Source: Petrolisthes cinctipes
Lineage: Eukaryota > Arthropoda > Malacostraca > Decapoda > Porcellanidae
Assembly (NCBI GenBank): GCA_033782935.1
Contig: JAWQEG010001559.1
Coordinates: 3,361,501 to 3,425,500 of the forward strand
Length of the DNA stretch: 64,000 nt
Direction: 5' to 3'
The position numbers were made by a program, and so were the translations under genes. This document shows positions 42,149-54,093 of the stretch, in pieces. Within the stretch, counting starts at the first letter, position 1. Each line of letters opens with the position of its first letter. The notes under the pieces were generated by a model. It was not told where the DNA came from and ran no database searches. It worked only from the letters and a program-made list of their open reading frames with translations.

Positions 42149-43669
42149 CTCCAAGGTATTCGCAACTTTAACTTTAAATGTATTAATTTTGTTGGCATTC
42201 TCGCTCAATCCGTCTATAACCACTTAGTAATGTCAAAACTGAAGTATGTGAAAGTTTAATATGTAATGATAAATATATATTACTTCGGTTATGACACTAC
42301 TACCAATCTTCCCAATGCTCGTAAATTGAAGATATGTGTTATAATTGACAGAAAATAAAGCCATCATCACAATAATTAACTTGGTGGGACCAACCTATGG
42401 ACATTTATGAGGCCTGATTTTGATATGTTATATTCTACGAACATTGTGATGTTTAAAACATCACATTCATTATAATTTACTTATTATGTGTAATAACTAT
42501 CATTAACGTTATGATGTAGAACATGAAATATTAATTAAAACCAAGATGCGCTGCTGATAGCTGGCATATACTAAACATTCATAGAGACATCTGGCCGAGA
42601 CTAGTTACTGCCTCACTAACCCATCATTTCTCTTACCGTTTGAGAGCATAGTATACACTGATAACAAACAATAACAAATGACTTTACTAACCATCACAAT
42701 GTTATGGTCTACCAATGTCATGTTTGTTATGTAACAGATTTATATAGCTGACGTATAATTTAGTACAACATTACTGCTTACAGTCCCCTCGCTAACTTTC
42801 CTCTGTAAAACATACACCACACCATTCCCAAGCCTACACCCCTCCATTACCATCCCCCTGATATATCCTGGCCAGTGTTGCCACTCCTCCTCAACAAATT
42901 TCCCACAGATTTTACCTCATTTCTCACACAGATTCACACAGATGATGCGATGCTTCCCTCAAAACTCACACAAAACAATAATTATATTGATTATAAATAC
43001 AAAAGCATGAATGGTTCTGTTTATTATGTGATCATATACCAGACATATAAATGCTTCAAACTATTTTTAATTTTTCACAATTATTTTATTGTCTAAAGAC
43101 TGTTGGAAAAGTAATAAACTATAGATGGAGGATCTTTTACTCCAAAATGTGTCACCATTTCATCACTAGCACAACATGCACATATCCTTGACTCCAGCCT
43201 TAACCTATACAGTATTTGTAAAATTGCTTCCACTGACCTTACATGTACAGTCCCCGACAATAGCAATGCCCATCTCTTTGACCCATACGAAACCCTCAGT
43301 GTGAGGGATGAAGGAAGGCAGTGGGTGAAAGGAGGCAGAGTTGGTTTTAAATTAATTATATGAAAATTACCATAGTATGGAAACAAAAGCTTGTGATTTT
43401 GGTTCAGTGTACCTCAAGGCATCGCAATGGTCGGCGACTGTACCACTTTCATTTGAGAAAATATCCTCTCCACTGAATACCGGGCACAGCCTGCTGATAC
43501 CTTCGAAAATGGGAAGGGGAGTTAAGTTAAAACCAAGGAAGACACATAAGGATTAAAAGACTTTCCTCAAATTGAATTTAAGTATTCCCCTCAGCTCAAA
43601 ATAATACTGTATTACTAAGACATGACTTTGGTCACTCTTCATCCATATATCCTGTCTCAACTCGTGTTT

Positions 43670-43672
<3 letters not shown>
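42145..43672. other. No recognised gene
   Basis: 1.5 kb of AT-rich sequence with no readable product on either strand. Open frames 42875-43096 (plus) and 43093-43386 (minus) show no known motif. Confidence 0.4.

Positions 43673-43730
<58 letters not shown>
43673..43730. repeat. (CT)n microsatellite
   Basis: About 29 uninterrupted CT units. On the minus strand it follows directly on the readable C-terminal region of LINE K, which would read into an Arg-Glu repeat. Confidence 0.95.
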
Positions 43731-43732
<2 letters not shown>

Positions 43733-45154
43733 AGCATAGAGGAAACAGACCTTATAAGAGTTCGTCCAGCAGGCAATATGAGAGGGACAGGGGAGTTTGG
43801 TCTATGAGAAGTCCTGACTAACTGAGAGTAATGGGGTGAAAGATGTAGGAAATGGAGGCACTTGACAGTGAAACAAGTAATATTAGAATAAATTCTCTCG
43901 ACTAATGAAGGAAGACACAACTCACGCTGCATATTCACTATCCTGATCGACATTGTACAGCCTAGAATTATTTTCATTGCTCTATTTTGACATTTTTCTA
44001 AAGGTTCCAGAGTAGCCCTAGGAAGTCGAATTAAAGCAGTGGAAAGGTAATGAACAAACAAACTGATAAGAGCAATATAGATGGTCCTGGCTTCTGGTAT
44101 GGAGATGCCCGAGGAGTTGTTAGTGAGCCATTAAAGTGGTGTAAGTCGGCGCTAGAGACGACCCAACAAGTCCTGGACAATGGGATGGTCTTGAGATATG
44201 GCAGTGACAACCGGCCAAATATTGACTGGTGCACCCAGGTAGCGGTACTGGGAACACATGGGAATGACAGTCCCTCCAATGGTGAATACTGGCCGAGCTT
44301 GAGGAAGGCGGCAGATGAATATTCTGCCCTTATCTGGTGAGACAATAATGCCACAGTGAGAGGAGGCCACAGAGAAGGAGTCAAGAAACCGCTGGAGATC
44401 CCTTGGCACGGTAGAATGAACACAGATATCATCAGCATAGCACGTAATTGTAGTTCCAGGAATATCAGGGAGATAAGTGAGCAACCGATGCATCAAAATA
44501 TTAAATAACAATGGGCTGAGAACACCACCTTTAGGTGTACCAAGATGAAAACTGTGCAAAGAACTGAGCGCACCACTGTAAAACACAAGGAAGGTCCTGA
44601 TACTGAGGTAGCCCCCGAATCCGCTGTAGTAGATTACCCTTTATCCCAAAGTCAACCAGTTGATCTGAAATGGCGTCTCTATTAGCAACATCGAAGCCAC
44701 TTCGAGGGTCAATGAAGGCCACCACACTGTCCATGGAGAGGTGAGAGTACAGGTCGACTAGGCAGTGGTGTGTGCTCTGCTGGGGAAGGAAACCAAACAG
44801 CCATGGAGAAAGACGATCCTGCAGTCGATACATGAGACGATTGAGTAAGATTCTCTCCATGAAATTACAAAAACAGGAAGTAATGTAAACAGGCCTGAAC
44901 TTTGCAGTGCTGGGCTTAGGGATGGATATTATTGTGCTGCTGGTCCAGGCTCGAGGTATACAACCGCCACGAAGACAATTTTTGTACAGCCGAAGTAGAG
45001 GGTTCCCGGGAACTCGTTGAAGTAAGTGCAGCACACCATAAATAATACCATCATCGTCAGAGGAAGAAGCTTTTCCCTGAGAGAGAGCATGGCGCAACTC
45101 CTCTTCAGTTATCTGCTCCGCATCATCTTCATCATCTTGCAGCAGAGCAGACAC
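43731..45154 (-). pseudogene. LINE K reverse transcriptase
   Basis: Minus strand, frame 45154-44531: EEELRHALSQGKASSSDDDG, NCLRGGCIPRAWTSSTIISI, PSTAKFRPVYITSCFCNFME, SPWLFGFLPQQSTHHCLVDL, VVAFIDPRSGFDVANRDAI (motif A). Then frame 44586-44152: HLGTPKGGVLSPLLFNILMH (motif B), CYADDICVHSTVPRDLQ (motif C, both Asp), PDKGRIFI. Then 44061-43731: YLSTALIRLPRATLEPLEKC and NRAMKIILGC. Two frameshifts separate these. Confidence 0.82.
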
Positions 45155-46467
45155 CAGACGTAGCCGATGGACAGCAGCACGGGAAGCGAGTGCATCTTGT
45201 ATGTGGATGGGTAGACTGGCTGGGGTAGATTGTTCTGACCAGGCATTGACAAGTTGTTGGGCATAGGCGACGGGAATGTGATGACCAACAGTGGCTGACG
45301 TCTTTTTAACAAAACGACGGATGAGGTGCTACATAGAAGCCACATTCTTTTGCTGATTGATGCTGTCCGTAAACTGCTGCCAAGACTCAGTGAGAGCACA
45401 CTCTTACAGGGCGACTAAAGCATCTCTATATATCTGGTAACGATGGAGCAGGTCATGGGTTGGGTTGGCTTGAAGAAATAGGTCATCATGTTCATTCTCC
45501 TCTTTCGCCTCCTGTATATGTGCATCCAGCGTCAAGGAGTAGGCAGTATGGCGTTGTTGGAGGTGTGACCGAGAGATGTATAGCCTATAAAATTCATGAG
45601 TAGCAGATAAGTAAAGATATGTCAAATGTAGGGAATACATGGGCCATATGTAAGATGTAAATCGGGCAATATTTAGGGGGCACAGCAATATGCACACGAG
45701 TAGCTAAAGCACTTGACCCAGCAGGTATATAATAATGAAATCGAAGATCGACGTGATCAGAGAATAAGTCTGGCGCGGAGGAGCACTGGACCTGAGATGC
45801 TATCAGGCCAGACGAAAGGATGTAATCTAGATTACCTCCCCAGCAATGAGTGGTACCACCAGTGTCCCAGCGTGTCAGATGATGCTTGCAGATGTATGAA
45901 AGGAGACGAACACCATTATGGTTAATAGAGCCAGAACCATCACCCAAGTCAGAATGCTGAGCATTAAAATCTCCCATATACACCATACCACGCACTGTTG
46001 GAGAAGGAAGAGCCTCAAGAGTGAGTCTAGCTGGGGCAGAATAGACATTGCATAATTGGAGTACTCCATCCACAGGTAGAACCTCAAATACCTGAAAAGT
46101 CATGTCCTGATCAGAGGAGGTATGGAGAAGGCGATGTAGCAAGGAGCTATGTATGTAAGTCAGGAGACTATTCCTTACAAGATGAACATATGGCACATAA
46201 TCTGAGGGGGGAGGATCTTGCTCAGCAGCGAGCGGCTGTCCTGGAAATGCTTCCTAGAGAAAAATAACATTGGGATGATGACGAAAAACATAGGCCTTGA
46301 GTTGAGTGATACCACATACATTTCCAGGAGATGACATCCAGCTGGCAATCACTAGCGAACTCTGTATATGGAGGTAGAAGTCCGGTGAGTGGGGGCAGAT
46401 GAGCGACCTGGAGAATATGATAGACCAGTAGAAGGGACTGACTCGAAAAGCTTTTCAAGTTTTTCAA
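45155..46467 (-). pseudogene. LINE K endonuclease and linker
   Basis: Minus strand: a start with DVISWKCMWYHSTQG (WN-G type region, shifted), then in 46196-45594 YVHLVRNSLLTYIHSSLLHR, LCNVYSAPARL, MVYMGDFNAQHSDLGDG (catalytic GDFNA), LDYILSSGLIA and DLFSDHVDLRF (SDH). The linker follows in 45697-45109. The order is that of apurinic-type LINE endonucleases. Confidence 0.8.
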
Positions 46468-47690
46468 GGCTTTCGGTGAGGGTGGTAACAGTTGAGATGA
46501 GAGGCTGGCTGAGCCTCAACCAAGGTAGAGAGTTTGGAGTCATTAGCAGCCTGAGCGGCAACCAGCCCATCAATCCTGGCTTCAAGGGCAGAAAAGCGGT
46601 TCTCGAGGGCTGTACATCGTGCCATGAGGGTAGCAACAGACTTGCGGAGGGCCAGGTTTAGAGGCGAGGCAGGGCTGGTGGGAGGAGAAGACTGGGGAGG
46701 TGATGATGGCGGCGCTGGAGGCTGTGCAATAGTAGAGAGACGAGTCTGGACCTGACGTCGAGTACATCCATGCCACACGTTAACCCCTGGCTAAAGGCAT
46801 CGTGGACACTTCCATCGAGACGTATCCTCAGGAGGTGAAGACTCAGAGGTGGAGGCAGCAGGACGTGATGGTTCACCCTTGACAGGACATGTCCTGGAAT
46901 CATGGTCGGCGACACACCAGGCACACTTCAGCTAGGCAGAACAATACCGGGAGATGTGCCCAACTCCCCAGCACCTGTAGCACCAAGGCTGGTCATTATG
47001 AAGTTTCTGCACCTCACACGGTGGAAGACAGGGTAGGAAATCAAAGAAAATCTCAATTGGAGGTGGTTCGGGAAGACCTTTTACAACAACAATACGACTA
47101 ATGAGGGAATCATCTTGGAGAAAATGACGGGCAGAGTACACACCAGGATATCCCTTGGCAAGTTTCGGGTCAACATCAATAGGAAAACGGGTGAGGATGT
47201 AGCTGGGGAACTTACGAGCCCTCCCGGGGTGAGTCTTGACTTTAGCCAGTTCACGCTGCAGTTTGAAAGCCCTGTTGACATCAGACAACCAACGCAGCTT
47301 TGTGTCTGTAGATGGGTTCCCAGGGAAGGAGAGCTTGACTTAGTCATCTCTCGGGGCAAAAGCAGGAAGGTTAGACGAGGGCAAGGAGTTGGTATACAAG
47401 GAAGAAACACCAGGGTGAGGCAGAAAATGTACGTCGTGCACAGCTGAAGCACTCTTCGCCGTCCTGGCAGCCGGAGGCAAACAGTCTACACCATCGAAAT
47501 CCTGCAATGAGTCGGACGAGGCGTCAACGGGTCGCTTGGTAGAGGTTGAGGAGGTGGACGGTTGCAGCCTGAGCTGCGGAGTGACCGAGGAGAGGGGGGG
47601 AGAGTTGTGTGAGGGCAGCTCAGGCCAGTGATCCTCAATTGGAGATCGTCGTCCTCCAAGGAGGAATCCACGCTCTCCATCAGTCCAAGC
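46464..47690 (-). pseudogene. LINE K ORF1 (zinc knuckle, coiled coil)
   Basis: Minus strand: MSDVNRAFKLQRELAKVKTH, PSYILTRFPIDVDPKLAKGY, SLISRIVVVKGLPEPPPIEI, then CYRCWGVGHISRYC (CCHC) and a second cysteine cluster (CAWCVADHDSRTCP). Downstream, 46778-46464 gives a heptad-like stretch, ALENRFSALEARIDGLVAAQ, probably a coiled coil. The front (47690-47460) is Pro/Ser-rich. Stops and shifts throughout. Confidence 0.72.
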
Positions 47691-48047
47691 AAGGCCTAGA
47701 TGGGAAGCAAATAACTCTACCTTCGCCAGAATTTCTTCCTTCTAAAATTGTACCCCGGAGTTCATCAATTACATATCGTAAGAGGGAAGAAGTCAAGCAA
47801 TTAGATGTTAAATCTACTGTTGAGGAATATTATGACGTCCCTATAACCCTTCGAGAGCTAATATCAGCAATGTCTTCATGTGTTGATACCTCTCCAGGCC
47901 CCGACCACATCCCAAATGCTTTCCCGAGACATTTGACTGATGTAAGTCTGATATATTTATTGGACTTATACAACAGAATTGGAGGGAAGGAGTCCTGCCA
48001 TCAAGTTGGAAAGAGGCAACAATACTTCCCTTTCCATCACCTGTTAA

Positions 48048-48606
48048 CCACATTATCAATCGTGGTAGCTCCCTCGCCCTCTCTCTCGCAGTCACTATGA
48101 AAACAACAAATTTGACAACTAGTAGCTTGTAAACCACTCACGCTACATAAATAAATGATACAGGATATTGAAATACAAATCTTTAGCTGTCTCCTGATGT
48201 ACTGGTGAAGACTAAAATGACATTTGTAGGATAGGTAGCCACCTCACAATGACAGTAACTCACAATTCACTTTTACACTATATTTATAGTTTATTTACAT
48301 ATCTAAGTTTTCACACATTTTAAATCCGTTATAAAACATGTCAGAATCACATTTTTCAACACAAATATAATGTTACTGTCGTTTTTACGTATATACATGG
48401 TAATTACAGGAAGAGAGGAGTGAAGAAAATATATCCTTTTACCCCCACAGATAAAGCAAGACTGACTGGTAGTGGGTGAGATGGCTGTAGCCAAGTCCCT
48501 GGCTACCAGTCACGGTGTAAAGGTAAAAACAGTGTCGTCGAATGAATGCTACACCTGTGGTGTTCCAGACTTGTTGCTAGTGTCGAAATTTTACTACACC
48601 TGCAAA
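48048..48606 (+). mobile_element. piggyBac-like MITE (559 bases)
   Basis: Flanked by TTAA on both sides (48044-48047, 48607-48610) and inserted in LINE Ig between the RT words PFPSP and GKDH. Its interior matches 53046-53667: CTACATAAATAAATGATACA, AGGATATTGAAAT, GTCAGAATCACATTT and ATGGTAATT. No ORF. TTAA duplication is the signature of piggyBac transposition. Confidence 0.75.
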
Positions 48607-48702
48607 TTAAGGGGTAAGGACCATTGACAGCCTCTCAACTACCGCCCCATGGCTCTTACTTCGTGCATTTGTAACCTATTAGAAAAAAAATGTTAGGTTG
48701 AT

Positions 48703-48768
48703 GCACTACCTAGAGTTCTAGACTCTAGGTAGTGCTTACCACTCTCTAGGTCCTAGAGAGTGGTAAGC
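48703..48768. repeat. Two adjoining perfect hairpins
   Basis: 48703-48735: a 14-base arm, five-base loop, 14-base arm (GCACTACCTAGAGT and its complement). 48734-48768: a 17-base arm, one-base loop, 17-base arm (GCTTACCACTCTCTAGG and its complement). They share two bases. They sit in the RT of LINE Ig where no such sequence occurs in sister copies. Confidence 0.9.
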
Positions 48769-50075
48769 ATCTCTCTCCAACCCAATCTGGATTTCATAAG
48801 ATGCGCACTACTAGTAATCCCCTCTTGCAATTGGAGTCAGAACTGGGAAATTATCCAATGAATAAGTTGCAGCATTGTTAATTCATTTCAATCAGATACT
48901 CACTATTCAAAATAACAGCATCATATGAGAATGTGAAAGCATTTGCTTGAATTACGGTACCCATATATAGATGGTAATTTTTGACCAAGACTGTAGAAGC
49001 TTTGCTGAAAACAAACATCTGATTTGTTGTTGTTTTTTACTTGGAGAACGCTTATGACACTACCTTGCCAAATTGTGTACAGAGTTTGGACATTTCGGTC
49101 CGTGTGGGGACAGCCATCTCTGAACTCATGCCACAGAAGGAGGGAGTTCCACAGGGTTGTGTGCTAAATGTCGCCCTAATTGCGGTGGCAAAAAACTCTC
49201 TATCATCTTGCCTACCTGAGGGATTATTTCACTCTTTATACGTTAACGACGTGGCAGTCTGGTTTGCTGCATCTCGCACTTGCAGAATGGCGCATGTTTC
49301 TCTGGCACAAAGTCTGTTGATTTAGACTTCACAGTGATAACCATCTGTTCAGTCCGAATTCCAAGAGTAGCCCCTTGGTTTCTTCCAGAAATGTGAGTTT
49401 GAATACAGGTCAGATAGGAAGGCATCAGTTCCCGCTTATGTTGCTTAGTCCCCTTTTATTGAAAACATGGCAAGCCACTTGATTTCGGTCCGTTTTCCAT
49501 AATTGGTCCAAATTCAGTGATGGGGTGGGAACTGGAGTTATTTTTCCCACTTTTCAAAGAGGTGGGAGACAACCTTCCCGCTCCTCTATATTCACTGCTG
49601 AACTCCAAGCAATAATATTAGTTTTGAGATTAATTTTTACTCTCCCTCTAGTTTCATATACAATTTGTAGCGATTAATTCACAAAGTGCTTTTCAAGCTA
49701 TCCCTGCCTATTATCCTCAACATCCATTGGTGATAGGGATCATAGAGTGGCTTGTGCTGTTGAAAAGACAAAACCAAAATATCCAGTTATGTTGGGTCCC
49801 AGGGCATGTAGATGTTCTGGAAAATGAATGTGTTGATACCCTAGCTAGAGTTGCAATAACTCGCCCCCCTCCCCTCCGTTGCTCAGTTCCATACATCCGC
49901 CCCGTCATCGTGGATATTATTCACTCCGAGTGGTGGATGGTGCTGGTGATAATAACCTCCGCACCATCTGGACCAGTATTGGATACTGGAGTTATGGAGA
50001 CCTAAATAGGTAATGGGAGACCACTATAGTGCATCTCCGTATTGGCCACATTCCACTGATACATAGATTTAAAAA

Positions 50076-50503
50076 CTACCCGAGGTGAACAGACTCTAGA
50101 ATACATGGTAACAGTTTATTGGTAAGTAGAGAGGTTTATGCACAAATATCCGTAGATTGCCTGCCTGCCATGTAGCGTCGTGAGAGGGCCGTGGTTGCTG
50201 CAGGAGAATTGTGTAGGGCTGGAACACACTCGTGTGATCAAGGCAGGAACACGTGAGGGAGGCTTGGTGCAGGCAGCGGCAGGTACGATGGCAGAGGCAG
50301 GTGCTTCTCGGTCCTGAGCTATTGGGAGAGTGGACGACTGCTGGCGGTCCGGCCCTTTTATTCTGTTGCTGGCCGGCCGCGCGTGGCGTCATCACGTGAT
50401 ATCGAATGTTCTAGGATGCGACAAGGGAGCGGCCAGGTACCGGCGCTGCTCCAGGGTAACAAAGGAGCGAACATAGGAGCTGCCAGGTACCGGCGCCGCT
50501 ACA
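50076..50503 (-). mobile_element. L2 LTR inside LINE Ig
   Basis: Minus strand: starts TGTAGCGGCGCCGGTACC (50503), contains CATCACGTGATATCG on plus, and GTATTCTAGAGTCTGTTCAC at the far end (about 50092). It lacks the last 25 or so bases of the complete LTR. The LINE resumes after it with the CCHC-finger region. A clean target duplication was not found. Confidence 0.7.
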
Positions 50504-50644
50504 CTCCCCTTTTCTGTGCGGCACCTCCTTTTGGATTACTCTGCCCACGAGTTGGGGGTCTATTTATTTTATTTTATTTATTTTATTCGGCGGCATATGA
50601 CCAAGATGTTGCGATATTAGATTTTTATCAATCAATTAATCAAT

Positions 50645-52488
50645 CACAGTCGTCTGTCACTTGCCGTGTGTGTGTGATAATATAAACCGATATCGTGAAT
50701 TATATGTATTTTATGTGATATGATGGACAGTATGCCGCCAGAGATGTCCGATTATGACATTATTTTGTTTTGCTTCTGTTTTGGCATGAATTTAAGACTC
50801 TATTGTACATAAAGAAAGCATGAATATTGCAAAAAAATGCAAATGGGTAGAGAGAAGCTAAACTACACATCCACAAAGTTACTTTTCATAATAATAGGTA
50901 ACCAGAACCATATACCCACGCCAAATTGTAATATTTCAAACTTGGATCAGATCCCTTGTGGGCTGATCTCCTCAAATTCATTAGGAAGTTACCAGATCCT
51001 ATAACTATCATGATTCTAGCCCTGTAGGGAACCCCTGATGCAAAAAGAAAGGAGTGACAGTTGAAGAAATGAAGGGGAGTGACAAGGATGTGAGTGAAAT
51101 ATTATTGGGAAATATATTAGGGATGGGGCTAGGATCCAGAAGGGCTCCCAAAACCTTAAGTACTGACCTGGATTATGGATTATTCTTCTCAATATTTTTA
51201 CAGTAAATTTCTATGACAACTGCTAATATGTCCAGATATTAAAAGAATGAACGTATGCATACAGACAAACTCATTATAAAGATCGTCATATCATGATTAA
51301 AGAAATGTATTTTAAATGAATTTAACGTAGAAGGTAAATTTTAAACCTGAGTCTCTGTATTTTCATCATATTTTTTTTTCTCACTTAAATCAATCATTAA
51401 GATAGTAATTGTTAGCAATTAAAATCAATTGCATATAAAGTATAGTTTTCCTTTACTTCAAATTAATGACACTAATATTACTGGCATTTCATACCATTAA
51501 TTAACACTAAAGTCATTCATTTAAGTACATCACCTTGTATATAATGTATCGTTACCTATCTCATTGAGCAATAATCACAATACACATTTCAAAGAGAATA
51601 CAATAAAGGCTACGTTCGTAGCCTATCAGGAATTGACATAACGTAAGGTTGCACCAGCTCTGGTCCGCGTCGGTAAGCTTCCTCGAACGTGTTTCGATAC
51701 TATGAACCTCTGAATCTCAAGCACACACCAGAATGTCAACGCTGAATGTATTACGATATTGGGTGCGCGGATGTACACATTTCATGGAACACTGGACATA
51801 TAATTCTATTCTCTGGTAGCTGTTGCAGTCCTGTCGGTCTTCTTTCATTTCACAAACAGGAATGACCAAGTCGCAGGCACTTTTTAATCCTTCCCTTTCT
51901 ACCTGGAGTCTTTTTTACACCTGTTACCCACCTGTTACACCATCTGTAACCCACCTGTTACAACAGCAGTGACCCTTCAGGTACGTACAGCAGCTGAAAT
52001 CATATGGGACAACAGCTGTTACTCACCTGAAGAGCATGGTGTAATAGCCTAGACAGTTGCTGGTGTGTGGTATTATAGGATGGGTCTTTTATCGCCTGGA
52101 ACACAGCTTTACCCCAGGTTGACCCCAGTTGGTCCTGGCACCACAACATGCAACAGGGTTTATATTTCTGAGAGTAATAACATTGGAATGATATGAAGAT
52201 AGCATTTCAAGACCTAATTATGTTCTATTGACATTAAAAAATTAACAAGTGTTCACGAGAGTAAAGCAGGTATGCATTCCACTTTTCCCAGCCAACTTTC
52301 TTGCCATGGCGAGCCTCCTCTACGAATGTGCGAAAATCACCTGTATGAGAGAGGCTGGAGACGTATACCCTTGACTAAAGAAGATTAGGGAGCAGCTGGG
52401 TTGCCAAGAAGCCTTCACCACAGACACGGCCACTTGCATTAATTCCACACCTGTAAATATCAAGTGAACCTTAATGTCTGACACTATT
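50645..52488. other. No recognised gene
   Basis: 1.8 kb of AT-rich sequence without coding signal. A local ACCCACCTGTTAC repeat lies at about 51917-51961. Confidence 0.45.
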
Positions 52489-52627
52489 GTAAGGCAATGC
52501 TCTCTCTCAATAATGTTTTTATCGTAGACTGGAAGAGAAGCGGTGTTTTCAACGTTGTGTGGCCGTTGGCGGTGAGGTCTACGATAAAAGCAATATTGAG
52601 AGAGATAGAGAGAGAGCATTGCCTTAC
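52489..52627. mobile_element. Fold-back MITE
   Basis: Left arm 52489-52529 (GTAAGGCAATGCTCTCTCTC, ATCGTAGAC) and right arm 52577-52627 are imperfect reverse complements of about 41-51 bases around a 47-base loop. The right arm has an extra GA-rich insertion. No ORF. It looks like a very short inverted-repeat transposon; family unknown. Confidence 0.65.
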
Positions 52628-53041
52628 ATACGTGTATGGTATTAAAGATTTTTCTGCATCTCTGCAAACAACCGGCAAATTTAATATATCGGAAAAAAGC
52701 TGGAATATGAATGTAGTTGAACCCTTTAGTTAAGAAGGTTCCTTTAATTTTTGGAAGTTTACTATTTAATTAAGTGTGGTAGAAAACTACAACACAGCGA
52801 AAATAAAATTTCCGACCTTCTACTGTCAACACAGGAATACGCAATGACGTACTGTGTGTTGTGGTAGGTGACTACATTGTTTCATGAGAATGAAAATGTA
52901 TAATATATAATACAAACATTAGGTACTCAAACAATATTAACAAAACACACCGGCAGATTATATACTAGCAACTTATAGGCTTGTAGGATTTAAATGATAC
53001 GAACTGGTTTTTTAATGCCTATCGACTCATGGTGTTGGTCA
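52628..53041. other. No recognised gene
   Basis: AT-rich and non-coding by eye. Confidence 0.35.
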
Positions 53042-53045
53042 TTAA

Positions 53046-53667
53046 CCACTTAACCTTCGGGCCTTATCTACCGTGGCAGGTCTGTCTTGCGGGCCTTTAT
53101 CTCGCACTCGCGGTCACTATGTAAACATCACATTTGATGGCTAGTAACATGTAACCCACTCAAGCTACATAAATAAATGATACAGGATATTGAATTTCAA
53201 ACCTGTAGCTATCTTCTGATGTAGTTGTGAAGACTAAATAAACATCTGTAGGATGGGTAGCCAACTCAGAATGACAGCATCTCAAAATTCATTTTTGCAC
53301 TCAATTTACATATCTAAGTACGTTTTCACATTCCAATTTCGTTATAAATCATGTCAGAATCACATTTATCAACACAACAATATGAAATATAATGTCACTG
53401 TTGTTTTTACATACATAAATGGTAATTTCAGGAAAAACCGAGCTCAGGAAATAAGTCCTTCAACCCTCACTCCTTATTCAACACTGGGAGGAGGTGGGTG
53501 GCTGGGCTATGGCTACTCCCTTCAAGCCCAAAATCTATATTGCCACCCAAGATAACAATGTTATGGGATGCGCAAATTTAAAAACTGCTTGACGAAAATT
53601 CTCGTCACCTGCGGTCCTCCAGATTTGTTGCTGGTGACGAGAATTTTTGTCACCCGCGGTTTAAGGA
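53046..53667 (+). mobile_element. piggyBac-like MITE (622 bases)
   Basis: The most complete copy. TTAA on both sides (53042-53045, 53668-53671). Ends resemble each other when inverted (left CCACTTAACCTTCGGGC, right inverted TCCTTAAACCGCGGGTG). An internal hairpin near the right end (53593-53654) has arms GACGAAAATTCTCGTCACC and GGTGACGAGAATTTTTGTC. Other copies: 3513-3934, 48048-48606, and a short one at 59739-59832. Confidence 0.75.
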
Positions 53668-53671
53668 TTAA

Positions 53672-54093
53672 GGCGGTCAGTGTTGTTACATCAACACATC
53701 TTTTCCCAGCCTTCAAGCCTGCAATCCTCGCTCTTACAGCCGGATACCTACTTACTGCTAGGTGAACAGGGAATAAGGGGCTGGGAAAATTGTCCAATAA
53801 TTCCACTGCTAGGTGAGCCTGATATCCATTACACCATCAGCACTCTCGATACTAGCGACCTGTAGATGGAATGTATATATAGCATCATATTTCGCACACT
53901 AGCGTGCTGGCAGCATGCCGGTTCTTTGCATACAAGACCAGAAAGGAAACGAAATACGATTGAGAAAAGATATAGTTTATATATTTATATTAGTTGTTTC
54001 GTTTGTGAACAGTTTATGTCCATGTGGTGCCCACCAATTTGTTGTTTTATTGAAATATGTGGGGAGATAATTTTTTTATTATCAAGAAGTAAT
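53672..54093. other. No recognised gene; possible SINE remnant
   Basis: Near 53740-53850 the words TACTGCTAGGTGAACAGG and, inverted, GATGGTGTAATGGATATCA recall tRNA-derived repeats of crustaceans, but no clear B box is present. Low confidence. Confidence 0.3.

Larger units (their letters stand above)
43731..47690 (-). mobile_element. LINE copy K (I/Jockey group), minus strand
   Basis: A non-LTR retrotransposon unlike the Ia-type copies. Minus-strand order: ORF1 with zinc knuckles (47690-46464), endonuclease (46467-45594), linker (45697-45109), RT (45154-44031), C-terminal part (44061-43731), which breaks off at the CT microsatellite. No RNase H or tail is visible. Many frameshifts. Clade uncertain: the RT style is that of the I/Jockey groups. 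Confidence 0.78.
47695..50644 (+). mobile_element. I-type LINE copy Ig, with nested elements
   Basis: Plus strand, 5' truncated. RT start (47860-48043: SSCVDTSPGPDHIPNAFPRH, LLDLYNRI), a piggyBac-like MITE (48048-48606), RT continued (48611-49330: LNYRPMALTSCICNLLEK, PTQSGFHKMRTTSN, ENAYDTTL, KEGVPQGCVLNVALIAVA, HSLYVNDVAVWFAAS, where motif C has Asn for the first Asp), RNase H end (49727-49900: GIIEWLVLLKRQNQNIQLCW, PGHVDVLENECVDTLA), an L2 LTR (50076-50503), and a 3' UTR ending in ATCAATCAATTAATCAATCA near 50644. A diverged sister of Ia/Ib. Confidence 0.8.

Noticed and set aside
42875..43386. Short open frames on both strands
   Set aside because: AT-driven composition, no start context or motif, flanked by repeats.
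46889..47447. Plus-strand frames opposite LINE K ORF1
   Set aside because: The minus strand has the CCHC knuckle and LINE order; the plus frames are shadows.
50071..50510. Target duplication around the L2 LTR in LINE Ig
   Set aside because: CTACCC on one side and CTCCCC on the other are close but not equal, and the LTR end is truncated there.
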